A stretch of 64,000 bases of DNA, taken from contig JAUIRK010000081.1 of NCBI GenBank assembly GCA_030549495.1, forward strand, positions 248,001 through 312,000. The letters run 5' to 3'. Position numbers and translations under genes: made by a program. The DNA comes from Nectonema munidae. Its lineage: Eukaryota > Nematomorpha > Nectonematoida > Nectonematidae. The notes beneath the pieces were generated by a model. It was not told the DNA's origin, made no database searches, and was given only the letters and a program-made list of their open reading frames with translations. Positions 48,121 to 58,919 of the stretch are shown here, piece after piece; within the stretch, counting starts at the first letter, position 1; the number at the start of each line of letters is the position of its first letter.

Positions 48121-48334
48121 CTCCCAAACAGGAATCAGCAGCTTTTCAGTAACTTGGGCTCTTATTCTAAAGAACGAGGCTAAAGATTCCATCAAAATGG
48201 AAAGGAGATTAAGCGCAGGTACTAGGGCCATTATAATGAAAAAATGATGGGAGACTATATTTGGGATTTAGTGCGAGAATGTGACCTAGACTACAACAGA
48301 AAATCCAGCCAAACCCAAACTTCTAATTAAATAA

Positions 48335-51300
48335 TAGTGTTTTTTAAATAATGGAACATAACAAAACAGAAAATCACCATTAGAACCTTGTAACAAAAAT
48401 TGTGTTATTAAAGCTAACATTGAAGCAAGATTCGCTACATAAAAATATATAACAAAATAACATGTAGATTTAATTTCAGTAACAAGCTACAAAATTAGAT
48501 CATTGCCTAACTATTTACGCTTTTCAAAAAAGTAAAATAAGTGAATTATATTATTACGGGTATAGGATTAACGCCATCTACATATAAGTAGTATACGAAT
48601 TTAATCATTTTTATTGAAAATATATACGTTGAAGCTTTTTGTTTTGATCTGATATAGTTGTTTTGCTATTTTTAATCTGTTTTTGAAAGTATTTTTTAAG
48701 ATTTTTTTCATAAAATTTTGGAATGAAGATTTGACATTTTCTTGTTACTTACAAATTTTGTCTAAACACTTTTTTCTGGATGTGGACTTAGAATTATCTA
48801 GAAGTTGGTTGTTTTTTCGGATTCTGGAATTTATTGATGAATTTACTATAACTTTATAGTTTATTTTTTTATAGTTTATAGTTCATCTATTGTCACTCAT
48901 TTTTGGAGTTCGAAAACTTTGAAAAAATATCTTTTGAATTCCGTGAAAATAAGCGTTTTAAATGCTTTATAAGGCTTCTTCTCTTTTACAATTATAATGA
49001 ATCACGATGTTGTATGAGAATTGGTATAAACAGGTAGCCTTACTTTCAAGGTCAGAACTAAAATTGATTACTATAACAATAATAAAAACTAAACTGAGAA
49101 TTTTAGATTATTTGAAATATTTTTAAGTTTTGAATTATTCGATCGTATGTCTTTCCTTGTGTATCTTTATAATAACTATAGTAAACAATATTTCAATTTA
49201 TTCGAAGATTTATTTTAAAATTTTATATTAAAATGGCCAGTTTGAAAACATGAATACACATGTTTAATTTCTGCTAAAATGGAGATAAGCACATATGTTA
49301 ATCTGAACTTATCTAAGGAAGGAGACAACTAAGGTATTAACAACGAAGTACCATAATGTAATTAGATTATGCTTTACTTGAATTGCAAACACCCACAAAG
49401 ATATGAATGAGAATATAAAAGTGGGGCAAAAAAGGCAACTAGTACAGCGAGTGTCGAAAATAAGCAGGAGGTAAAATAATAAATTTAGCTTTTTACTTTA
49501 TTGAATTGGTGATTTAACACAAAAAAGCGATAAATATTTATTTATATAATAGTTATTATAGTTTCTCTTTATATTTTATATATCTCTATTATTAAATTTT
49601 CTACTTTTCTTTTAAGGCGGGCCAAATTAAATATTCAAGGGCGAAAATTGGGTCATAAACATCACGAGTCCAGATGGGGCTCAACCCAAAAAGGCAGAAT
49701 GAATGTGAAGCAAAAATGAAATAAAAAAAACGCACAACTTGGATTTAGTTAATAAAAAAGAATTTATTTTAATAAAAATTTTCAATTTTAAATAATTCTG
49801 ATGTACGAGGCTCTTTATTATTCACATGTCCTCCATTACTTCATAGACTAAAATGAATATCACCAAATACAAAAAAAATTTATTGCTATTTCTTTTTAAA
49901 ATTATGATGTCTTTAATAGTCTAGCAAATAATTTATTATATCGCTTTATCATAAATTAAAATCTTTAATAAAAAATCGAATTATTGAATTAAGAATTGTT
50001 CATATTAATTTTATTGTTATGCATTTATCGGTGCTATAGAAAACCACAAGAGACAACAAAAAAATTAAGAAAATTTTTATAAACTATTATGTTTGCCAGA
50101 TATACTATATATTTCAATTTAATTATTGGTTCAATATGATTGAAACTTCTTAATTTTGTTCGCTCCTTTAATTTAGTACAAACAAAGAAGAGCTTTATTT
50201 GAACTAAGTATTTATTTTATTGCAAGTAACTAATTTCGAAGCCAAGAAATTCAAAATGTTTTAATTTTAAAGATCTATCTAAACATAAACATAGTCCTAA
50301 AAAATCTCTTATTCTTACTAGGGTTAGGTTAAAATATACTTTAAGTCCATTTTTAAAATGTAAATAACTTTCTTATGATCCCAAAAATTAAAATATACCA
50401 AGGATTATATTCACTAAAATAAATTTTGTACATTATCATAACACTCTAAAAAATAATTATAAATCTATTTTTGATATGGTATTTTTAGCCAAATTAACGG
50501 GGCGATGTGAAGTTGCATGTAAACCAGCATAGGTGGCTTATGTATAGATGGCGCATCAAACTCTACAAAATATATAGTCAAATTAAGTTGATTACTTTAA
50601 GATTTAGATTTAAGAAAAGAGTATAATTATATTTGAAATTGATGTGGTCATATTTAGTCAAACTTAATGAGGTAACGTTGCATACACTAATAAATTGATT
50701 ATATTCCACTATGTTTAGAGATCATTGAAAATTAGAATGAGTAAATATTAATATAAAAAAGTATTAAATTTAATTACATTGGAAAATTTAGTTCTATGTT
50801 TCCATTATGCATTAAAAGTAATGAGGGTTGTATCAAGTTTTGTATATTAATAATTTAAAATTAAAACTTATTTGAGTAATTATAAATATATCGAGTCTAT
50901 ATTTAGAACCAAATTAATATTTTAAAAATTTTTAGATATAGATATTTTTTTGGTATTCTCACTTTTTCCACACATATAAAATGTCAACATTATTTTTTTA
51001 AGCCATAAGTAAAAAGTCATCATATTATTTGAGTAAAATATTTTTCATAACATAGAAACCCATTTAATCTATATTTGAAGTTTATAAATTCTACTATTAA
51101 TTTTTTATTTTATTAACATTTTCCTCTAGAGTCAACTTTTTATAGTTTTTCCAAATCGCTATGACCAACCTTGAAGATGTCCCCTTATCTCCTTCCTTAG
51201 GTATTATTTTAACAAATATATTTACAGCTAAGTGTGTTTAGATTATTCTTTGTATTTATAATTTATTAAATTTTTGATATATCAGTTCTAATCTTTATAT

Positions 51301-51880
51301 TTGTGTATAGAAATGATATTTTAAATCTCATAGGTGAAATAGTTTCCTAAGATAGAGTTATTTTTTGTTTTTCTTCCATATTTTAATCCATTGTAATTTA
51401 AACATAATTTAATTCTCGAGTTTTTATTCATATTTGCCAGTTGCCTATCAGATGATTTCTTGTCAAAATCTTATTTATGACAACCATTCTTCTTTCTAAT
51501 CTCATTCTACCTCTAAAGAAGTAGAGTATTCGTATCAAATTATGCCACAAATTCGTCGTAATTACGCTTGTTATGGTCCTATTTAAATTACTTGGATTTA
51601 ATATCAGTGACTAATCAAATATAAATCTCACAGGAGTGACATCTCTCCATTTCTCTTTCAATTACCAAAATTAACAATTATATGGATCATAATTGAAGAG
51701 CAAAAATGCAGCCGAATTAAGATCCGACTATCTACACTTTACGCTACTGCTATCAAATTTGTATTATTATCAAACTTACTATTGAAATGTAGATTTGTAT
51801 TAACCTGCCAATATTATATTGTTTAAATTGTAAAACTTTGCACATATTTAAATCATGGATGAAAGCAGGGGCGAACAGCA
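48335..51880. other. AT-rich stretch without a supported gene
   Basis: Nothing that I can support as exon, RNA gene or complete repeat. Isolated CGCCATCT/AGATGGCG words occur at 48572 and 50546. Confidence 0.35.
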
Positions 51881-52130
51881 AAGGTAGTAGGAATCATAGT
51901 TGATCTTTTTTCCCTACTCGACAGTTTTGGTGTGGGGTAGTCTGTGAAGATGATTATGAGCTGTCCACAAGGGGGTACCAGCAGTTTTCTGATCTGTGCA
52001 TGCATGTGAAGATGTTTTCGTTGCATTGTGAGTCTGTTTGGTAAGATTTGTTATAGAGTGTTGAGTTAGTGTAGGTACTCTCTCAAGGATACAGATTTTC
52101 AAGCTTGTAATTTTGTTATTCTGAATTTGA
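51880..52130. other. GC-richer patch, possible exon, unknown
   Basis: Composition rises to near-balanced over 51900-52090. On the minus strand 62 codons are open, rich in Thr and His (TQHSITNLTKQTHNATKTSS); other frames have stops. I cannot tell whether it is an exon, part of a non-coding RNA or an old repeat. Confidence 0.2.
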
Positions 52131-52208
52131 TTCGCTTTAGCGAGTTTTTAGATCCATGAACATGTTTTTAAATTCTTATTTTTGCCTAAGAAAATCGTTT
52201 TGTGTGTT

Positions 52209-52330
52209 AACCCTTTGAGGATCAAAATACGAGTGTCCCAAGACCTAAAAATCGTCTACTTTAAATCTATAAATTTAAAAATATAGCATGCCATTTGTCT
52301 TCAAAATTATGGTCCTTGAAGGATTAGCGG
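52209..52330. mobile_element. piggyBac-like MITE, first of an adjacent pair
   Basis: It begins TTAACCCTTTGAGGATCA and ends GGTCCTTGAAGGATTAG, an inverted-repeat pair. The middle contains AGTGTCCCAAGACC and CTACTTTAAATCTATAAA, matching the family of 8714-8847. Confidence 0.6.
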
Positions 52331-52356
52331 TGTATGCAGATCTTATCTGATTGTTC

Positions 52357-52487
52357 ACCCTTTTGGGGCCAGTGTTGTACCACTGTTCTGAGAAATGAAA
52401 ATCTCTGCTTTAGATATTTCAAATTATTGCATTGAGTAATAAAATCAGACGATTCGTTTTCAAAATTCCTGTCCTCAAAGGGTTAGT
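52357..52487. mobile_element. piggyBac-like MITE, second of an adjacent pair
   Basis: It begins CACCCTTTTGGGGCCAGTG and ends CCTGTCCTCAAAGGGTTAG, with the family's interior words GAGAAATGAAAATCTCTGCT and CAAAATTCCTG. It is in the same orientation as its neighbour, 26 bp away. Confidence 0.6.
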
Positions 52488-52489
52488 AC

Positions 52490-54845
52490 CGGTTTGGTTC
52501 AAATTGTCATTGTAAGTATATGCAATATAAAGGTATTATTTTCTAAAAATTATGTAATGTTCTAAATTTTAATTAGAAATTTCATGCATATATTCAAAAA
52601 AATTAATTACGAAACAACAGCGAGTAAGGTATCAAACAAATTTATTTATACATTTGTTTATAAAAGTATTCATGTTAAATTTGTGAATTACATCTTAACT
52701 GAAAACTTTATTGTGGGTAAATAACTTTTAATGATTTTGACTCGTCATAATATATATTTTATCAATGGTATCCAAAATCATAAAATTGAAGACTAGAATC
52801 TGATAGAACGGAAATAAGACAGTATGTGACATTTTTAGCATATCAAAGGGGCACAAATTCATTGTTTTATGGGACCACTTACTTCTCTATATGTTGATTA
52901 AGTAATAATGATACCGCATTGACACCGCAAATCGTATAATCTGAATGACATTATTTAATATTTATTCCAATAGAATAATTGTACTTTTCTTAAATCATGC
53001 AGTTGTTTCTCATTAATGTTGAGCCAAGAGCCAACTTTTTTTCATCTCTGCAATTTTTATTTTCATTTGTCAGTATTACTCACTCATCAGTAACACCAAT
53101 CAATATTCTCTATTGGTCAATTACAATGATAAAGATGACTTTTGTGTTTGAATGTTTCGCCTGTTTGCATCATCTGGATTTCATTATGTTTGATTTTTTC
53201 CTTTCAATATCTATCAATTTATTCTGACCGGAAATTTGAATGTTAGATTCTACTGCGTAAATCAGTATTATACTTGTTACTGTGCTACAAGGTATGTTCT
53301 AATTGGAAATTCGAACACTGCGAAAGACAAGTTTCGCCTATTCAAGCCTCACCACTTTTATTTTGTGTGTCCAAACCCACTTTAACAATTCTTGAGTTTC
53401 TTTGCGCGGTTTGAACTGCCATCTAGTTGATGTGTAGCGAGAGCATCAACCGTTCTATTTTATTTATTTGTCAATAAAAAATTGGTAATTATTTTTTTTT
53501 GCGTTTAACTTACTGTCATTTTAACTATAAAACTTCTATAATACGTACATGCTTGGGACTGACATTAATGTCCTTATTGAAGAAATGAATGATTAAAACT
53601 GATACTTCAGACTAAAATATTAATGATAATAAAGTGTTCTTATTTTGGATGTGTATGGAATAAGGAGCTGTCGTTAGGAAGAATCTTTACTGTATATTGA
53701 CTGTGTATTTTGTTCAATTTCAAAAAAATAAATTGTGAGAATTAGTACAAGATATTGAATCAACAAAGAATGAAATAACTAAAAACTTACTTAGAAGGCA
53801 AAATTATTTACATTTGATTATTATTGAACACTAATTTCTCGAGTAAAAAAGATTTCTCTCAACTAATCAGATGAGTGAATTCAGCTTTGTAGTAGATAGT
53901 AAACAGATTGATATTCTTAATGAGGTTTGGTAGTTAACAGTAAAACAAAATCTTGCTAAGAAGTCATTAAAAGCGCGTATAAATTGATATAGTTATATTT
54001 TTTACAACAATTATAAATGTATCTTGGAAAAAAACTCTATTTTTAAACAAATTGGCCACCATTTATCAATTTCAAAACTTGTGTATTTTGCTTTAGGAAT
54101 TAAAGTAATTTCTCCTTGTTTAGAAGTTTTTGCAAAAAAGGAGAACGTTAGAATCGAGTTGAAGAGTTTGTGAGTTACTTGTAGAGAAAGTTTGCGAGTT
54201 TTAAAATCTATAGTATCAAAGCCTTGATACTTGTATTATTTATTCTTACCTTGTATTCATGTATTCTTGTATGTTTTGAGCAAAAATAAAGTTGTTTAAG
54301 TTAGTCTTAGTGAAGTTATCTTCTGGTGTATGTATGTAGTGTGTGTCAAGAGAACAATGCTGAAATGTAAGGAAGAAGAAATATATCATTTTATTTTATT
54401 CAGATCGAGTAGTTAAAGAGTTTTTTTTTGTCAAAAGCAAGCATTTCGGAAAGAGATCTAGGTTTTGTTAATGATCTAATTCTCTACAATATTGTATTCG
54501 AATCAAAATTAAGAAAATGTTTCCATCAATTCTTTTTACAAAGATTTTTTCTCTTATAAATTTTTTTAATAGTAATATGAGCTGGAGGAAGGTCATCTTC
54601 ACCTTTATTCTTTCTATATTTATTATTGGCGTATCTGAGCAACTACCTTAGCTATAAAGTTCAGAGTTTTAGTAAAGCCAACGATATCACCGCTGTTTTT
54701 ATATTGCATTATTGAAAGGTGTCATTTTGATCAAATTTATGCGAAAGATTTTTATGATCGTCTAATTTTATTTAAATATATTATACTTGTTCTTGACTAC
54801 GGTATCCAGATTTTTACGCCATCAAACCGGGACAAATTGGTGTTG
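52490..54845. other. AT-rich stretch without a supported gene
   Basis: A 76-codon open stretch at 52997-53227 is hydrophobic but shows no motif or splice logic. Otherwise I see nothing. Confidence 0.35.
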
Positions 54846-54903
54846 AAAAAGTCCAGAACAAAATTTTGTATTTATTATAAAAATAATTAATATGAAGAAT
54901 ACT

Positions 54904-57050
54904 TTAAAGCAGCGCCTTTTTAACATTAAAAGTCGGGACCCTCGACCCCTCCACTAGTCTAGTTGGGCCCTTAAGAAATTGGCCCACAGCTAAAAAATAT
55001 CCTATGAAAAAAGATACAATATATATAGTATTCTTGAAACATCTCATAGACTTTTCTATTCCGAATTTCAAAAGAAATTTATTCCAGTGTTTTATTATTC
55101 TATGTCTCAAGAATCTTTTCGTGGAGACGAGCTTAGTCCTTATTATTGGTAAACTACTAGAATTTCTAAGACAATAATTCTTAGATCCACTATTGATTGC
55201 AATTAGTGTGTCCACTTTAAGGTCTTTTTTTCATTCCCCGGGGAACGAGGACCTCGTAATTTTTGAAAATTTCCCCGGGGAAGAAAAAGCGATTTTTTTA
55301 CAGTAAAAACTGTTCAGAAAAGAAAATTTAAAAGTCTCATATAAGATTTTTATTGAAAAAAATTTAAATGCATAAAAGATTTATGTTTTAAAAAAATATC
55401 TAAGAAAAATTAGAGCGTTCAAAGTTTCATCATTCAACTGGTTTCTTATTTTTGTAGAAAAATAACCCATTGACGAAAACACTCTTTAGGCATCCACAGA
55501 AGTTGGTTTTATGCTCTTTAAATTTTTGGATAAAGTTTCTAAAACTTCGGGCCTCCTATTTGTTTCTAAATAAAGGTCAAATGTTTTTTTCATTATTTCC
55601 TCTATGCTTGAAATTTTGCTTTTAGTTTCACGTTCTTCATTTTCATTAATCTTCAGAAATTCGTCCAATTCCTCCTTCGCGCTTTTCTTCTCTGTTTTTT
55701 GGATGCTAACGATTAATGTTTCATCTTTCTTCTCCGTTACTTCGATATTTTTGTCGTCGGATTCGACAAAAAAATTTTCAAAAATTCCCCGAGGAAATTT
55801 AAAAAAATTTTTCGAGGACGAGGATTTTGAAATTTCACGATTCCCCGGGGACTCGAGGACGAGGAATCCCGAGGTGGACACTCTAATTGCAATCCATGAA
55901 CTAAATATTGTAGGCAAAGTATTCGAAAAGAGCTTGTATGTAAAATGAGAGATTTGCAGATAGTATATATCTTTTAATTTCAATAAATTGTTTTGCATGA
56001 AAAAGAGAGATGTATGACTTAATGAGGGCTGATTAAATACTAGCCTTATTGACTTTTTCTGAAGTTGAACAGTTTGGTAATGTCACTGTATCCCCAATTT
56101 ATAATACTGTAGTAACAGTGGGGTAAAAACAAATTTTATATATTACCAGCTTCGAATGTGTAGGCAACTCATTTTTATACTTTTTCATAATGCTGTTTAT
56201 AGAGCATAGCTTAGTTTCCAAAAAACTTATATGAGTTTTCCAATTCAAATAACGATTTATTCTCAAACCTAGTAGATTATATTCCTCAACAATATCAATT
56301 TTATTTTTACATTCAATTCTTTTTTTCTTATTTGAAAAAAACATAGCTTTTGTTTTATTACTGTTTACTTGGAGAAAATTTGCTCTACACCAATCAAAAA
56401 CTGGATTAATAACTTGATCAATATAGCAACATGATGGGCTCAGTTCTGATAGAGGAACTATAGCAGTGATGTCATCTGCAAACATTAAAAACTTAGTTTT
56501 TTCATTACACATAGGAAGATCATTTATGAACAGGGAAAACAGTAATGGGGCAAGTATACCACCTTGAGGTACGCCATTAAAAATAATACTCTCGTTCGAG
56601 AAAACTCCCTCAACGTCGACCCGCTGACGACGTAAAGTTAGGTTAGCAGATAAGAGATTCGTTGCCTGTGAGGAGAATCCAAGGTACTGTAACTTATCTA
56701 TCAATATTTTATGCGACACACAATCAAAAGCTTTAGATATAGATCAACAAATATAGCTAAAGCTTCACCAGATCTATCCAGTAGAGTAGAAACTTCGTTT
56801 AAAAGATATGAATGGAGATATGTTGACGAATAATTGGGTCTAAATGCAAATTGACAACTATATAAAATGTCATTCTGATATATGTAGGAAAATATCTGAT
56901 TATAAAGTAACCTTTCAAAGATTTTTGACAGAGATGTTATTATACTGATGGGTCTATAATTTTCACAAATAGATCTTTGACCTTTTTTGTAAATTGGTAA
57001 AACCTTTGAAAGCTTAAAAAATCAGGGAATATTTGGTGTTCAATACAGAA
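54904..57050 (-). pseudogene. LINE ORF2, reverse transcriptase and C-terminal region
   Basis: The polymerase begins near 57020 with LPIYKKGQRSICENYRPISI (motif 0/1), then QFAFRPNYSST, then AIFVDL and AFDCVSHKILIDKL, where one small length change shifts frame near 56740. The longest block (56719-56099) has FNGVPQGGILAPLLFSLFIN and the catalytic LMFADDITAI, followed by the thumb-like LLGLRINRYLNWKTHI. Frame changes follow near 56100-56000, and the C-terminal part continues as NLLKLKDIYYLQISHFTYKL. After the hAT insertion it resumes as NYCLRNSSSLPIIRTK, KHWNKFLL and ends at a stop at 54904. It makes no full polymerase. Confidence 0.8.
55204..55885 (-). mobile_element. hAT deletion derivative, 682 bp, inside the LINE
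   Basis: Inverted ends TAGTGTGTCCACTT and, reversed, TAGAGTGTCCACCT are flanked by an exact 8-bp repeat ATTGCAAT (55196-55203 and 55886-55893). On the minus strand it still codes for the last part of a hAT transposase: a charged linker (EEIMKKTFDLYLETNRRPEV), then LKSIKPTSVDA, and in the next frame RVFSSMGYFSTKIRNQLNDE, the classic C-terminal dimerisation motif. The N-terminal and catalytic parts are gone. CCCCGGGG palindromes lie near both ends. It inserted between two halves of the LINE C-terminal coding region, so it is younger than that LINE copy. Confidence 0.85.
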
Positions 57051-57059
57051 ATTGAACAA

Positions 57060-57213
57060 TAAGATAAGATAAGACTTTATTCATGTTTGAAAAATGAAGT
57101 GAACTAAACTTTCGTTTATGTGTTCACATGGGAAAAAAATCCCTCATCCGTTCAGCGGAGAAGTATAAATGAGTTGAAATAAGAAGCATGAAAGGATGAT
57201 AACTCAAAAAACC

Positions 57214-57254
<41 letters not shown>

Positions 57255-57425
57255 TTTTATAAACAACAAAAAAAAAAAACATTTTTTATTTACTTCCCTC
57301 TTTAAAAAAGGAAGGATTGGGGGGAGGAGGGGGGGGGGGGGGGGGGATGAAGAAAAAAAAAGAGGGAGGGGAAAAAAAAAAAAAAAAAAAAAAAAAAACA
57401 ATATAACTAAATATGAGTTACTTTT
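57060..57425. repeat. Low-complexity A, G and A runs with a (TTATC)n-ending repeat
   Basis: Homopolymers dominate: A-rich at 57212-57250 and 57270-57282, G-rich at 57320-57346, A-rich at 57370-57399. The neighbouring part, 57061-57180, reads on the minus strand to AATAAAGTCTTATCTTATCTTA, like the 3' tail of a SINE or LINE. The block separates the LINE endonuclease and polymerase. Such alternating long homopolymers may be partly a sequencing or assembly artefact. Confidence 0.6.
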
Positions 57426-57439
57426 GTAATAGTTGGTTT

Positions 57440-57984
57440 AAAGAAATTGGCCGACATCAAATTAAGAAATTTTCTAGCATTATTATTGCTTTTATCAGCA
57501 TTAAGTCCCCCACAATAATATTAACATGAGATTTATCTAATTTCTGAATAAAGTATGAAAATCCTTCAATAAAAAATTCAAGATTCGACTCTATTGAAGG
57601 AGGACGGTAGATATTATGAACAGCTAGTTTATGATCTGTAACAAAACAAAAATACATTGAAAAGTTTTCAAAGTAAATGCTTTCAATTTTTTCAGAAGTA
57701 GTAAAATCGTGACATTTATTAACAAAAAAAGCAACACCAGAATGATTTGTCAACATAGAATTGGATTGAACGAAAGTATAATTGCTTACTAGTGATAGTT
57801 CAGGTTTGTTTCTAAGCCATGTTTCTTGTATAGCGAATACATTCATATTGAAATACTTAATATCATTAACATAATGAATCAGTGCATCCATTTCATTCAG
57901 TTTAGAGGAGATAGAACAACAATTCAAACTCAAAATATTGAAAGAATTAGAAGAACTAGGTATTCTCTCAAGGTTTACATACAA
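57440..57984 (-). pseudogene. LINE APE-type endonuclease domain
   Basis: It shows the order of motifs of the apurinic-like endonuclease that nicks target DNA: ILSLNCCSISSKLNEM (the Asn), FAIQETWL (the catalytic Glu), HSGVAFFV, then VHNIYRPPS, and VNIIVGDL followed, after one frame change near 57510, by NADKSNNNARKFLNLMSANF. The final SDH motif is not found before the low-complexity block. The Glu and the GD-N elements are preserved, but the domain is cut off from its polymerase. Confidence 0.8.
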
Positions 57985-58087
57985 GGAAGATGTGTTGTCA
58001 TAAATCTTCGAATCTTTATAAAAATTTGTTTCTGTTAGATCAAAAGTACTGTTATTATGTAAATCTTTTTTTTTTATGAATCATGGA

Positions 58088-58916
58088 TTATATATTCGTA
58101 TACGAGGTACACGATTTAATAAAATGCCAATTATTTATTTTACAAGGACATTCTGAGCTGAATGCATTATGATTTATATTTAACAATTTTTTCGAGACAC
58201 AATTAGAGCACTTGTATGATTTTGTGTCACTAGATTTATCGCAATCCAAATAACTATGGTTATCACCGCAAAATTTACACACGTGTTTAGTTGACCTACA
58301 GTTTTTAGCTATGGGACCAAACATACAGCACATTGAACATTGTTTGATAGAAAAAAAATCCAAAAGAAGTAAAATTAGCTAAATCCACAAGCTTGAAATG
58401 CGTAAGGATTTTGGCGATTGATTTGTTTAGCTTTATAATCTGTGTATCTCAAAATTGTTCTCTTTCAGTGAAGATCAGGTTAAAAGTCAAAAGTTCATTT
58501 GTGTAATTTATTAGTGTTCTACATCTTTCTTTTAGAATATTTCTCCTTTGTAGAACTGAATTATTTGAAGGTCTAGACTAGGTTACATCATTTGATATCT
58601 TTTCTTCAACTTCAAAATTTTGGGTTAGATTTTTTGGAGAGGAAGACGGAGAAGAGGAAGAGTAGGAAGAAAAAGATTCAGATTCTATTTCAGAAAATAT
58701 ATCTATATCTTCGTCACTTTGTTTATAATAATTATCTGTTACGTCCAAGCTTGAACCAGGATTTTCTTCAGAGAAATCTTCTTCATTCGTTATATTTTCG
58801 AAGTTTTCATCATTAGAAAAATGATCAATATTCATTATATTACAAGCACAATGATAGCTAATACTCCATGCTATTTTATTTATGATTTGTACATTGCTAA
58901 AAAAAATTGACATCAA
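58088..58916 (-). pseudogene. LINE ORF1, gag-like with zinc knuckles
   Basis: The first part (58836-58578) is acidic and Ser-rich (NENFENITNEEDFSEENPGS; SESFSSYSSSSPSSSP), typical of the disordered start of Jockey-type ORF1 proteins. After breaks near 58380-58570, a cysteine-rich part (58363-58090) gives knuckles of CxxC...H...C form: CSMCCMFGPIAKNC, CKFCGDNHSYLDC and YKCSNC. This RNA-binding protein is no longer encoded in one frame. Confidence 0.65.
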
Positions 58917-58919
58917 TCA

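Larger units (their letters stand above)
45488..48329 (+). pseudogene. Decayed copy 2 of the repeated uncharacterised gene, split by a hAT insertion
   Basis: This copy belongs to the same family as 28951-30518. Pieces visible before the insertion include the zinc-binding-like head (FYSICGEHILKRRKKF), an acidic stretch EEENDKSSEEEMDFEDMDY, then WNLMKEE, LCFCHDVPGL, WRLFIGSS, LHNENK, IGDFKM, LGLQGGFIKYQCFLCLW and IKLGLMKQFVKA up to 46670. A hAT element occupies 46679-48120. Beyond it the family C-terminus (GDYIWDLVREC) follows to about 48329, with an internal segment missing compared with copy 1. The copy is broken in several places. The biochemical role of the family is unknown; paired Cys in the head and LCLW region hint at metal binding. 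Confidence 0.7.
54850..58916 (-). mobile_element. Decayed LINE (Jockey/CR1-like), about 4 kb including insertions
   Basis: A non-LTR retrotransposon reading right to left: a gag-like ORF1 (58916-58088), an APE-type endonuclease (57984-57440), then reverse transcriptase and its C-terminal part (about 57050-54904). An AATAAA signal on the minus strand lies near 54870. Two foreign blocks interrupt it: a low-complexity stretch with a (TTATC)n-ending piece at 57060-57425 and a hAT derivative at 55204-55885. FADD in the polymerase core and CCHC knuckles in ORF1 fit the Jockey superfamily; the exact clade is not certain. Confidence 0.85.

Noticed and set aside
47877-48152. 91-codon plus-strand open stretch
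   Set aside because: It crosses the end of hAT element A and its target duplication, so it is a chance frame.
52997-53227. 76-codon hydrophobic open stretch
   Set aside because: A hydrophobic reading is expected from T-rich DNA; no start context, splice signal or motif supports it.
55604-55948. 114-codon plus-strand open stretch
   Set aside because: It is antisense to the hAT C-terminal coding segment of the element at 55204-55885.
57196-57429. Lysine/glycine-rich open stretch and its poly-Phe antisense
   Set aside because: It is only the translation of homopolymer A and G runs.
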